DNA of 39,302 nt from Bacteroidales bacterium (GTDB taxonomy: Bacteria; Bacteroidota; Bacteroidia; Bacteroidales; VadinHA17), in NCBI GenBank assembly GCA_024762655.1, contig JANTHB010000028.1:1-39302 (forward strand), read 5' to 3'. The translations under genes and the position numbers were made by a program. Numbering within the stretch: the first letter of the stretch is position 1; the number at the start of each line of letters is the position of its first letter. Shown here piece after piece: positions 1 to 7,999 of the stretch. The notes under the pieces are model-generated. The model was not told where the DNA came from. It ran no database searches and saw nothing but the letters and a program-made list of their open reading frames with translations.

Positions 1-1377
1 GCCATTTCCACTCCTCCCGGCAGCGGAGCCATTGCCCTGGTGCGTGCTTCCGGAGAGAGTGTCATTGAAAAATGTGCTTCGCTCATTCGTTTTTCCCAAC
101 CGGATAAAAACCTGCTGAAACAAAAGGCCGGCACACTGCATCTGGCCTCTTTCGAATCTGACGGCCGGCAAGTTGACGAGGTAATGGTGGCTGTTTTCCG
201 GGCGCCCCACTCCTACACAGGGGAAGACATGGTGGAGATCTCCTGCCATGGTTCGGTCTATATCCAGCAACAGATCCTGCTGGCTCTTACCCACCGGGGC
301 ATTCGTCCCGCACAACCGGGAGAATTCACCATGCGGGCTTTTATGAACGGCAAGATGGATCTGGCACAGGCCGAGAGCGTAGCCGACCTGATTGCTGCCG
401 AGAGTGCCGCCGCCCACCGTATTGCATTGAACCAGTTAAGGGGGACTGTCTCTGAAAAGATAAGACAACTGCGGAGACGTTTACTGGACTTTTCTTCCCT
501 GATCGAACTGGAGCTCGACTTCGGTGAGGAGGATGTGGAGTTTGCCGACCGCCGTCAGTTGCTGGCCCTGGCCGGAGAGATACGTCAGGCACTCCGGAAT
601 CTGGCCGGTTCCTTCCGTCAGGGCCGGGCCATAAAAAACGGAATTCCCGTAGCCATTGCCGGTGACCCCAATACGGGCAAATCCACCCTGCTCAACGTGC
701 TGCTGCAGGAAGAAAAAGCCATCGTTTCAGAGATCCCCGGCACCACACGGGATTTTATTGAAGATACCATCACCCTCGACGGCTATCTGTTCCGGTTCAT
801 CGACACGGCCGGCCTGCGCTCCTCTAAGGATACCATAGAAAAAATGGGCATCGACCGTTCATGGCAAAAGATCCGCCAGGCTTCCGTCATCCTCTTGCTG
901 GCCGACTGGCAGATGCCGGCTGAAAAGATAAAAGACCGCTATGAAGAGATCAAATCGCTGCTGGACAACGAAACCCAGCACCTGATTCCGGTGATCAACA
1001 AAACCGATACAGCTACCCCGGAACAATTGCAGGAAGTTAAAAAAACGTTGCATTCTTTTGCTCCTGACCCGGTTTTTATCTCCGCATTGAAAGAGACTCA
1101 TCTGGAAGTACTGAAAGCCCGCCTGAAAGAGGTAATGCATATACAGACGCCCGGCGAACAGGAGGTAATCATCAGTAATCTGAGGCACTATGAAGCCCTG
1201 ACCCGGGCCGGAGAGGCCATCGGGCGTGTCATCAACGGCCTGCAGGAAAGTCTGCCCGGCGACCTGGTAGCCCAGGACCTTCGCGAAGCCATCCACTATA
1301 TGGGCGAGATCACCGGCGAGATCACTACTGATGAGATATTGGGGAATATCTTTAAGAATTTCTGTATCGGAAAATAA
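1..1377 (+). CDS. mnmE: tRNA-5-carboxymethylaminomethyl-2-thiouridine GTPase MnmE (5' end outside window)
   Basis: MnmE works with MnmG to modify U34 in the wobble position of certain tRNAs. The frame is open from base 1, where it already encodes the folate-binding N-terminal segment with the TPPGSGAIALVRASG block, so roughly ten residues and the start codon lie off the window. The GTG at 40 is internal. The central G domain shows a P-loop (GDPNTGKST), the switch region with PGTTRDFIED, DTAG, and the NKTD specificity motif. The protein ends in the family C-terminal motif CIGK, which carries the catalytic cysteine. About 458 residues are visible, as expected for a nearly complete protein. It converges on the DUF5723 gene downstream. 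Confidence 0.97.
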   Translation, partial: AISTPPGSGAIALVRASGESVIEKCASLIRFSQPDKNLLKQKAGTLHLASFESDGRQVDEVMVAVFRAPHSYTGEDMVEISCHGSVYIQQQILLALTHRGIRPAQPGEFTMRAFMNGKMDLAQAESVADLIAAESAAAHRIALNQLRGTVSEKIRQLRRRLLDFSSLIELELDFGEEDVEFADRRQLLALAGEIRQALRNLAGSFRQGRAIKNGIPVAIAGDPNTGKSTLLNVLLQEEKAIVSEIPGTTRDFIEDTITLDGYLFRFIDTAGLRSSKDTIEKMGIDRSWQKIRQASVILLLADWQMPAEKIKDRYEEIKSLLDNETQHLIPVINKTDTATPEQLQEVKKTLHSFAPDPVFISALKETHLEVLKARLKEVMHIQTPGEQEVIISNLRHYEALTRAGEAIGRVINGLQESLPGDLVAQDLREAIHYMGEITGEITTDEILGNIFKNFCIGK

Positions 1378-1512
1378 AGAGGCCTGAACTACGGGAACCA
1401 GAGATTTTCTATTTAGGTACTTGCCACATATTCAGGATTTTAAGCCTGATTTATAACGATAGCGCGATCCCACCAGATAGCGAAAGCATTGGAGATAGCC
1501 AGCAACAACCCC

Positions 1513-1532
1513 GGACAGGTCACGACCTGTCC
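1513..1532. repeat. 20-bp inverted repeat and start of a T/purine-rich repeat-like segment
   Basis: GGACAGGTC and GACCTGTCC face each other across two bases. Directly to the right, at about 1540-1575, is a run of short direct repeats of TTTTGCC and TTTTTAC type. The stop codon of the neighbouring minus-strand gene lies inside the inverted repeat. The composition is unlike the gene body and looks like a dispersed intergenic repeat, but a second copy is not visible in this window. Confidence 0.55.
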
Positions 1533-3052
1533 CTACTTCTGACTTTTGCCTTTTGCCTTTTTACTTTTATTTTCTTCTTATACGCTTTTTCCTTCACCGG
1601 CAGTCCGTCGTGGCATTTTACAGTACTATGAGAACCCCGTTTTGTCCTGCCGGAAGAAATAAAAATCCCGGACATGCCTCCACCGTCTCCCTTATTCCCT
1701 TTACCCCTGCACCCCAACAAAATGTTCAGACCAAACCGGATATTCAGACTCCGGGCATCCAGGGGCCTGATCCATCCTGGTATGGTGGTGGAAACAATGT
1801 AAAACTGTACCGGGTTCCTACCGATAACCAGACCGGCTCCAATATTATTCAGGCTGTTATACTGCAACGTATAGGATGCCAGCAATGAAAGATATTTGAC
1901 AGGCCGGTACCGTCCCGTTCCTGTCAGGGCCGTATTTATTTTTGACCGGTATAGATACGTTTCCGCGACGAGTCCACCAGAAACATTTTCATTCAACCGG
2001 TAGTCCGCTCCGGCCATCAGATGTAATGGTAAAGGAGTCACATAGTGTTCCTGAACATACCGGATATGCATCGAATCGGTTATCTCATTTACCAACCCGG
2101 TGAAATATTCATTCGTCCCCTGTGGTAAATCGCCGGTACCGCGAAAAACAAAAGAACCTGACCCTGCCATATTATTGAGATTAGAACGCCACCGGATAAA
2201 ACCAAAATCAATCACCGAAGCAGACAATGTCAACCGCTCATTATATGGATAAATCATCCCGGCATCCAAGCTAAACCCCGGATTTTTACTATTAAAAATC
2301 AACTGCATCAGAGAAATGTTCTCATTCAGTGTGATGTAATTCAGCTTGCCATTGGTGGAGTGGACGATCACCGGCAAGGAGGAGTTGATCCGGAAATCTC
2401 CGTCCATCTGCAGATCAAAGGTCTTGTCATCGGTTTTGAGAGTTAACCTGTCTTTTGATACGGAAAGATTCAATTTTCCGAAAAGCAGTTTGGCCCTGAC
2501 GCCAAAATAAAGACCGTTATTTGTCTGTTTCGACACTGAAACGGCATATTCACGATAATGAGTAAAATAAACTCCTGTACCGTTCAGACCAGCTTTCTGT
2601 CCTTCATACGGGCGGTTTCCGTTCCAAAGCAATTGTACCCCCTGGGCTGACAGGGTAAACGGCAGGTTGTTCTTTTCCGTAACGGTAAATATAATTGAAT
2701 AATCTCCCTTTTTATGACCCAGGGCCAGTAGTTGTACATGTGCTTCCGTGCCGATAAAATCACGCCGGTGCATCGAGGCTACCGTTTGTTCTATGGCAAT
2801 CCTCCGGGAACCTTCCGGTGATTTTCTGAAAAGTTGATTATACGTAACCAAACTGTTTCCGTAATTGGCGTACACCGAAGAGAGAACCGGCATGCCAACA
2901 TACCAGGGACAGGAAAGGGGTACAGCCGGGTTCATCAGGTTACTCTCCGGAACTTCATACATCAGAAACATAGAAGGATTTTGTTGTGCCGCCACCAGCC
3001 CGGAAAATAACAACCCCGTCAGCAGTCCTTTTATTCTCTTCCCAGAATTCAT
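1520..3052 (-). CDS. DUF5723 family outer-membrane beta-barrel-like protein
   Basis: The protein has an N-terminal signal peptide (residues 1-22, ending ...GLVAAQQ). The conserved segment NLMNPAVPL-PWYVGMPVLSS then marks the DUF5723 family of PorV/PorP-like outer-membrane proteins in Bacteroidota. Many alternating beta strands follow, with aromatic residues, to about residue 447 (LNIRFGLNILLG), where the barrel should end. The last 63 residues are low complexity, rich in Gly and then in Lys/Arg, and are encoded by repeat-like DNA (see 1513-1580), so the natural C-terminus may be earlier. Its ATG overlaps the stop of the upstream lipoprotein gene by four bases (ATGA), so the two are translationally coupled. 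The precise function is unknown. Confidence 0.8.
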   Translation of the reverse strand: MNSGKRIKGLLTGLLFSGLVAAQQNPSMFLMYEVPESNLMNPAVPLSCPWYVGMPVLSSVYANYGNSLVTYNQLFRKSPEGSRRIAIEQTVASMHRRDFIGTEAHVQLLALGHKKGDYSIIFTVTEKNNLPFTLSAQGVQLLWNGNRPYEGQKAGLNGTGVYFTHYREYAVSVSKQTNNGLYFGVRAKLLFGKLNLSVSKDRLTLKTDDKTFDLQMDGDFRINSSLPVIVHSTNGKLNYITLNENISLMQLIFNSKNPGFSLDAGMIYPYNERLTLSASVIDFGFIRWRSNLNNMAGSGSFVFRGTGDLPQGTNEYFTGLVNEITDSMHIRYVQEHYVTPLPLHLMAGADYRLNENVSGGLVAETYLYRSKINTALTGTGRYRPVKYLSLLASYTLQYNSLNNIGAGLVIGRNPVQFYIVSTTIPGWIRPLDARSLNIRFGLNILLGCRGKGNKGDGGGMSGIFISSGRTKRGSHSTVKCHDGLPVKEKAYKKKIKVKRQKAKVRSRDRS

Positions 3053-3726
3053 TGCAGTTTGATTTTAAGTCCGATCCTCACTCCCATCTGTAGCCAGACC
3101 TCCTGGTCGGCGTAAAACGGGATGGAATCTGTGGCTGAATCCGGGATGATCAACCGGGATTCGCGCATAGCAAACCGTACATTTGCCAATTGTCCGATCT
3201 GTTCCTGCGAAAAAGGAATATCTTTTTTCCACACTTCATAAGGTGTTGTAACATGACCGTCAGCTGAGGTTACCGCAGGTTTCAGTTCAAACGGACCGTC
3301 CTGAAAAATCGAATCCAGTATTACCCTGTTCCCATCGGCAAAATAGAATTGTAACAACATACGGGCAGGGACATGGTTCACGGCATTTATACGCAAACTT
3401 AAGGAAACGACCTCACTGGTATCCGTGAAAAAGGTCCCCAGGGAAAAATTCATCCAGGAGGTGTCCGACAAAGATCCCGGGGAGAAATAATACGTATTGT
3501 CGTAAAGGAACCACGAAACCGTATCTTTGTCCACGCTGTCCGGGATAGCCATTAAACCGGACGGTTTTACGAAATCCCCCGCTGTCAGGAGGGTATCGCC
3601 CAGAGGTACTGAAAATTCAGCATCATAAACGATCGAGTTGTCGATATTATCATAATCCTTATCGATACATCCGGATAGTGAAAGATTCAAAATAGCCAAT
3701 ATACCTGCAAATAACTTATATTTCAT
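3049..3726 (-). CDS. Outer-membrane lipoprotein paired with DUF5723 protein
   Basis: The 225-residue protein begins with a lipoprotein signal peptide whose lipobox is LSGC, with Cys20 as the lipidated residue. An acidic linker follows (DKDYDNIDN), typical of surface-exported Bacteroidota lipoproteins. The rest is predicted to be beta-rich, with no motif I recognise. The gene stops within the start of the DUF5723 barrel gene (four-base overlap), so the two probably form one operon and the products may form one outer-membrane complex. That pairing is inferred from context only. Confidence 0.75.
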   Translation of the reverse strand: MKYKLFAGILAILNLSLSGCIDKDYDNIDNSIVYDAEFSVPLGDTLLTAGDFVKPSGLMAIPDSVDKDTVSWFLYDNTYYFSPGSLSDTSWMNFSLGTFFTDTSEVVSLSLRINAVNHVPARMLLQFYFADGNRVILDSIFQDGPFELKPAVTSADGHVTTPYEVWKKDIPFSQEQIGQLANVRFAMRESRLIIPDSATDSIPFYADQEVWLQMGVRIGLKIKLQ

Positions 3727-3882
3727 CTCATATTACTTTTCTCTGCAAACCAGAGCTACAATATAAATAATAAATGAATTCTCTATATAATCGTTGAAAC
3801 ATGATCCATATTATAATAATTTCTATAAATTTTCCTAAAATTGTATCCTATAAAAGAAACCACGAAAGTTAAACATTAAAAA

Positions 3883-4194
3883 ATGAAAAAATTCTCCTCT
3901 GGCTGGGTCTAAGCATTCTGATGATGATTTTCTGGAAACTGCTTCCTCCGGTTTCCTCTGGGGATTTATTATCACACGGTACCTGGATATGTCTGTTATA
4001 AAAAGCCCACTGAGATCAAAAAAAATCCAATCAGAAACGGCAAGATGAATCTATTCCCGGCATTTGGGTTCCTGAATTGTTCAGTCTGCTTTTTTCAGCA
4101 GTATCGCAAATATTCTCCCGCATTATATTTCATCTTCACGGGAGACTGCGAATGCCTGTACTTATACTACGTTGGTAAAGAACACTTCGGTTAA
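3883..4194 (+). pseudogene. Possible decayed small secreted or lipocalin-like gene (frameshifted)
   Basis: This lies in the 464-bp gap between the lipoprotein gene and ldh. An ATG at 3883 is followed by six A. With one extra A the frame would read MKKILLWLGLSILMMIFWKL, a good signal or anchor segment, and continue to a GTWICL segment before a stop near 3999. A different frame is open from 3928 to the TAA at 4192-4194, 88 codons, and reads through YKKPTEIKKNPIRNGK to YYVGKEHFG. Together they look like one gene broken by two frameshifts. No homologue is recognised, and chance open frames cannot be excluded. The rest of the gap (3727-3882) is AT-rich without visible features. Confidence 0.35.
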
Positions 4195-5147
4195 GCATCC
4201 TTAACAGCCTGTTCATATTCCTCCTGGATGGATTTAATTTTTTGAGCACTGGCACGGAGGGCATTGGTTTCCTCTTCATTCAAATGCAGGGGTAAGGTAT
4301 CTACCAGTTTTGTCCCCTTTATCAGATGAGGCATAGAGAGGCATACATTCCGCACCCCGCAAATTTCTTTCAGCGGTGTGCTGATTGTCAGAATTGCCTT
4401 TTGATTATGAGTGATCGCATTGATGATATGTGCCGCGGAGGCTCCGATACCATAATAAGTAGCACCTTTGCCCCGAATAATTTTATAAGCAGCATTACGA
4501 ACCTGTTCGTCAATCTTATTTTTCGTCGCTTTATCGAAGGTGACAGAACGAAGATCAAAGAACTCGGCCAGGGGCAATCCGCCAATATCTACAATGGACC
4601 AGGTCAACACTTCCGAGTCTCCGTGTTCTCCGATTACATAACCATGGACATGCTGGGGGTCGACTTCCAGGTATTGCCCCAGCAACAGACGAAAACGAGC
4701 GGTATCCAGGGTGGTTCCCGTTCCAATTACCTGGCTTGGCGATACTCCGGCCCGGGTAGCATACCGGGCAGCTATATAGGTCATGATGTCCACAGGATTT
4801 GTGGCAATAAGCAAAATGGCTTCGGGAGCATGTTGTAAAATGTAGGGTATGATATGACTAAATATCTTGCTGTTTTTCCCAAGAAGTTCAATTCTCGTCT
4901 CCCCGGGTTTCTGATTTACTCCGGCAGCAATCACCACCACGACGGCATCGCTGAGATCAGCATAATCCCCCTGCCGTACTACGATCGGATGACTGAAGGG
5001 TATTGCATGCGAGAGATCCTCCGCCTCAGCCACGGCACGTTCCCGGTTAACATCCACCAATACAATCTCCGAAGCTGCGTTACGGAACAACAAAGCATAC
5101 GCAATCGTTGAACCGACAAAACCGGTACCTACTATTCCTATTTTCAT
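4191..5147 (-). CDS. ldh: L-lactate dehydrogenase
   Basis: This enzyme interconverts pyruvate and L-lactate with NADH, a cytosolic fermentation step. The N-terminal Rossmann nucleotide-binding loop is GTGFVGS (7-13). The substrate-specificity loop is AGVNQKPGETR, with Gln79 in the position that separates lactate from malate dehydrogenases (malate enzymes have Arg) and Arg85 for substrate binding. The substrate-binding segment GTGTTLDTARF and the catalytic IGEHGDSE, with His175, are intact. Length (318 aa) is normal. It appears monocistronic, with a TAAATTTA box upstream that matches seven of eight bases of the Bacteroidota -7 element. Confidence 0.95.
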   Translation of the reverse strand: MKIGIVGTGFVGSTIAYALLFRNAASEIVLVDVNRERAVAEAEDLSHAIPFSHPIVVRQGDYADLSDAVVVVIAAGVNQKPGETRIELLGKNSKIFSHIIPYILQHAPEAILLIATNPVDIMTYIAARYATRAGVSPSQVIGTGTTLDTARFRLLLGQYLEVDPQHVHGYVIGEHGDSEVLTWSIVDIGGLPLAEFFDLRSVTFDKATKNKIDEQVRNAAYKIIRGKGATYYGIGASAAHIINAITHNQKAILTISTPLKEICGVRNVCLSMPHLIKGTKLVDTLPLHLNEEETNALRASAQKIKSIQEEYEQAVKDA

Positions 5148-5228
5148 AATGTGTATGTTAATTTTTCATTAATAGTGTTTATCAGGTATAAATTTACAGG
5201 TTGAACCGAAGATCATCCATGTCGCGGA

Positions 5229-5636
5229 CTATCTTTTCAATTCATTTATAATTTCCAGCAACCTGTTGACATGTTCCCCTATCCACTCTTTTTCTTCTTT
5301 TTTCAGGGGACCGTACCCTTTCATTTTATCCGGATGAGAATCATTCAGTATCGTCCACAATTGGGTTACTTTTGCATTAAAGATTTGTTTCTCAGGATAG
5401 ATGGCAGGTTTGGCCTTCAGTTCCCGGAAAAGATGTCTGTTTTCTTCCAACAGAGTTTCAAGCCGGAGCATTATCTCTTTCCTTTCTTCCGGGGTAAAAG
5501 AAACCGTTGTCCGGATGATCTCCCCTTCTCTTCCGGGGTTTTCCAGCAGTTGCAACAGTTCCCATGCTTCCCGTTCAATGATCTCTGTGAGCGAAGAGAA
5601 CACGCGCTGGTAATTCGGAGGTAGTTTCACCGGCAT
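5229..5636 (-). CDS. Hypothetical 135-aa helical protein with an HPDK motif
   Basis: I do not recognise this protein. It is charged and predicted to be almost entirely alpha-helical. Near its end it has HPDK (residues 101-104), preceded by QLWTILNDS and followed 15-30 residues later by helices ending LLEIINEL. The tetrapeptide resembles the HPD of J-domain proteins, with a helix on each side, but the basic helix II surface is not obvious, so J-domain function is not claimed. It starts 15 bases after the ybjQ stop and is probably the last gene of a three-gene minus-strand operon. Codon use is like its neighbours. Confidence 0.7.
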   Translation of the reverse strand: MPVKLPPNYQRVFSSLTEIIEREAWELLQLLENPGREGEIIRTTVSFTPEERKEIMLRLETLLEENRHLFRELKAKPAIYPEKQIFNAKVTQLWTILNDSHPDKMKGYGPLKKEEKEWIGEHVNRLLEIINELKR

Positions 5637-5651
5637 AGATCAGGGACCCTT

Positions 5652-5975
5652 TCAGCCTTTTTTCATGATCTTCACAGCCGTCCCGTAAGCCAGTAACTCC
5701 GACGACCCCTGCATCACGGCCGAGGTCGTAAAACGCATAGCCACGATGGCATCGGCGCCCAGGCTTTCGGCACTGGCAACCATCCGGTCGATGGCTTGTT
5801 CGCGCGACTCGGCCAGCATTTTGGTATATTCGGTAATCTCACCTCCTACCAAATTCCGCAATCCGGCCATAATGTCTTTCCCTACATGTCTGGCCCTTAT
5901 CGTATTCCCTTTTACCAGCCCGAGGGTCTCTGTGATTTTATAATCCGCCAATTCATCCTGTGTTGTTATTATCAT
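5652..5975 (-). CDS. ybjQ: YbjQ family protein (UPF0145, DUF74)
   Basis: This 107-residue protein matches the YbjQ/UPF0145 family. It has the opening strand MIITTQDELADYKI, the GLVKGNTIRARHVGKDIMAG segment, the helix EYTKMLAESREQAIDRM, and the hallmark LGADAIVAMRF. The family forms pentameric rings. Its biological role is not settled, and it is often labelled heavy-metal-binding without strong proof. It lies 11 bases downstream of a small membrane protein and 15 bases upstream of the 135-aa gene, so the three are likely co-transcribed. Confidence 0.92.
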   Translation of the reverse strand: MIITTQDELADYKITETLGLVKGNTIRARHVGKDIMAGLRNLVGGEITEYTKMLAESREQAIDRMVASAESLGADAIVAMRFTTSAVMQGSSELLAYGTAVKIMKKG

Positions 5976-5986
5976 AGCATTGGTTA

Positions 5987-6193
5987 TTAAAGATCCACAT
6001 TTTTTGAATAATAATCGTCTTCTTTGTTGCTCAGGCGGTCTTTGACGACCTGAGCAAACAGCAAACCCAGACCGATCAGAACAAGAAAACCGATGAGTCC
6101 CCAGGGCCAGGCTTCAATCATTCCGAACAGCACAACGCCCAGCCAGCCCAGGGCTACGACACCCAGTAGAATATACCCTGCTTTTTCCATCAT
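5987..6193 (-). CDS. Small two-TM membrane protein upstream of ybjQ
   Basis: The product is about 68 residues with two hydrophobic segments (approximately 6-22 and 28-46) separated by EAWPWG, then a charged tail ending in DDYYSKNVDL. The frame is open upstream to 6286, but the added residues are basic/hydrophobic and come from AT-rich leader, so I prefer one of the paired ATGs at 6193 or 6190. It is the first gene of the ybjQ operon, with an 11-base gap. The function is unknown. Because it sits next to ybjQ it may anchor or partner that protein. Confidence 0.7.
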   Translation of the reverse strand: MMEKAGYILLGVVALGWLGVVLFGMIEAWPWGLIGFLVLIGLGLLFAQVVKDRLSNKEDDYYSKNVDL

Positions 6194-6275
6194 AATATTA
6201 TATTTTTGTATAAAGATAAGAAATTTGAATCTTATCCGGATGAAAAAATCCATTTTTAGAATTACCGGAAAATAT

Positions 6276-6283
6276 TTACTTTG
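6276..6283 (+). promoter_or_regulatory. Probable -7 box for the LhgO-like gene
   Basis: TTACTTTG matches the Bacteroidota -7 consensus TAnnTTTG at seven of eight positions and lies about 30 bases before the GTG start. No clear -33 element was seen. Confidence 0.4.
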
Positions 6284-6312
6284 CATTTCTATTATTCAAT
6301 ACATTATTTTCC

Positions 6313-7443
6313 GTGGATGCAGATGTAACCATTATTGGTGCCGGAGTCGTTGGGTTGGCAATAGCAACAGAACTATCCCGATATTACGATCAGGTTTTTG
6401 TGATTGAGAGGCATGAACATTTCGGAATGGAAACCAGCAGCCGCAACAGTGAAGTGATCCATTCGGGCATCTATTACAAACCGGGAACCCTGAAAGCACG
6501 CCTGTGCAGGGAAGGCCGGGATATGCTATACCGGTATTGCCGGGAACATGACATTGGTTACCGGAAATGCGGGAAGCTGATCGTAGCCACCCAAAAGGAG
6601 GAAACCGGACAACTGGAAGAAATCCTGTACACAGCCCGCCGGAATGATGTTGCGGATGCACGGATGATAACGGTTGCAGAAGCTGCGGAAATGGAACCCC
6701 ACATCCGGGTTGTACAGGCCCTTTTTTTTCCATCCAGCGGAATCGTGGATATACATGGCCTGATGCAATCACTGGAAAATGAATCGGCCAACCGGGAAGT
6801 GGATTTTGCTTATGGATGCGAAGCAAAAGGGATAAAGCAGGATTCCGGGAATCATGCGTATATCATCCATATTCAGGACACAGACGGTTCTTTCTTTGAT
6901 TTCACCTCCCGCTATGTGATCAACTCGGCCGGGCTGGAGGCTGAAAAAGTTGCACGTATGGCAGGAATTGATGACCCGCAGTATAAAACCTGGTTCTGGA
7001 AAGGGGAGTATTTTGCTTTGCTGAATGGGAAACACAAACTTATAAACCGGCTGGTGTATCCTGTTCCCGAGCCCAACACTACAGGGTTAGGCATCCATAC
7101 CACCCCGGATCTGGGCGGACGGCAGAAACTGGGACCCAATACCATTTTTCTGGAAGACGGCAAAACAGACTATTCCGTTGATCCTGCCCATGCGAAAGAA
7201 TTCTACCGAAAAGCCCGTCGTTTTCTCCCTTTCCTCGAACCCGGCGACCTGGCCCCTGATCAGGCAGGCATCAGACCCAAGCTGCAAAAGCCGGGCGACC
7301 CCGCCAGGGATTTTATCATCCGGGAAGAAGAGAAGAAAGGGTTTCCGGGACTGGTAAACCTTATCGGCATTGAATCTCCCGGACTCACTGCAGCACTAGG
7401 CATCGGAAGGTATGTCCGTTCCCTGTTGCAAAAGTATGACTAA
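6313..7443 (+). CDS. FAD-dependent oxidoreductase, L-2-hydroxyglutarate oxidase (LhgO)-like
   Basis: This is a 376-residue flavoprotein of the DAO/glycerol-3-phosphate dehydrogenase fold. The N-terminal dinucleotide-binding motif is DVTIIGAGVVGLAIA, followed by an acidic ribose-binding residue at VFVIERHEHFG. The signature TSSRNSEVIHSGIYYKPGTLKA is characteristic of LhgO-type enzymes, which oxidise L-2-hydroxyglutarate to 2-oxoglutarate. The C-terminal block PDQAGIRPKLQ and GIESPGLTAALGIG closes the FAD site. The start is GTG at 6313, as no in-frame ATG precedes the Rossmann motif. No partner genes adjoin it, so the exact substrate rests on family resemblance. Confidence 0.85.
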   Translation: MDADVTIIGAGVVGLAIATELSRYYDQVFVIERHEHFGMETSSRNSEVIHSGIYYKPGTLKARLCREGRDMLYRYCREHDIGYRKCGKLIVATQKEETGQLEEILYTARRNDVADARMITVAEAAEMEPHIRVVQALFFPSSGIVDIHGLMQSLENESANREVDFAYGCEAKGIKQDSGNHAYIIHIQDTDGSFFDFTSRYVINSAGLEAEKVARMAGIDDPQYKTWFWKGEYFALLNGKHKLINRLVYPVPEPNTTGLGIHTTPDLGGRQKLGPNTIFLEDGKTDYSVDPAHAKEFYRKARRFLPFLEPGDLAPDQAGIRPKLQKPGDPARDFIIREEEKKGFPGLVNLIGIESPGLTAALGIGRYVRSLLQKYD

Positions 7444-7474
7444 GTTTGGGGGTTGCGGGAAATATTCGTTTCCT

Positions 7475-7861
7475 TCAGGACCCGAGGATATTCTTTACCG
7501 CATCGAGAAATTCTCTCTTATCAAAAGGTTTCTGAAAAGCTTTTACCGCTCCGAAGTACTCGGCAGTTTTCAGGTAACTGCCGGCAGCAGAACGGCCTCC
7601 TCCTGAAATAGCCACGATCTTGCTTTCCGGTTTGAGCTGACGAATCTCCATGATGGTTTCCAAACCTTCTTTTTCAGGCATGATAATATCCGTGATCACC
7701 AAATCAAAAGCATGCTTTTCTACCATCTGTAACCCTTCGACCCCGTTTTCGGCTCTTTCGACAGCATATCCCTCCCGTTTCAGCATGAGCGACAACATTT
7801 CGCTGAAATCCTTATCATCCTCTATGAGTAGAATCTTTTCCATATCCTCAACGTCGTTCAT
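7475..7861 (-). CDS. Single-domain response regulator (CheY-like receiver)
   Basis: The 128-residue product is one receiver domain with no output domain. The acidic pocket is at EDD (14-16), the phospho-acceptor is Asp58 in DLVITDIIMP, the switch Ser86 is in AISGG, and Lys111 lies in FQKPF. All conserved positions are present, so it should be phosphorylatable. It lies 138 bases downstream of a 1383-residue histidine kinase on the same strand, and that kinase has no C-terminal receiver of its own, so the two are probably cognate. The start may be the ATG at 7861 or the one at 7843 (MEKILLIEDD), which is where most homologues begin. Confidence 0.9.
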   Translation of the reverse strand: MNDVEDMEKILLIEDDKDFSEMLSLMLKREGYAVERAENGVEGLQMVEKHAFDLVITDIIMPEKEGLETIMEIRQLKPESKIVAISGGGRSAAGSYLKTAEYFGAVKAFQKPFDKREFLDAVKNILGS

Positions 7862-7999
7862 AATAATATCCTGTAATCTCCTCTTTAAAAGTCATCATTT
7901 TCCCGTAAAATTCCAACTTTACACCCGCTGAAAACAGTTTTTTTTTATGAAAGTATTCCCACGATAGGTTAACGGCCCCCCCGGTTAGATGAATGAAAA

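Noticed and set aside
1378-1512. A gene or RNA in the mnmE-DUF5723 gap
   Set aside because: Only a short convergent gap; no stable hairpin or tRNA-like pattern found.
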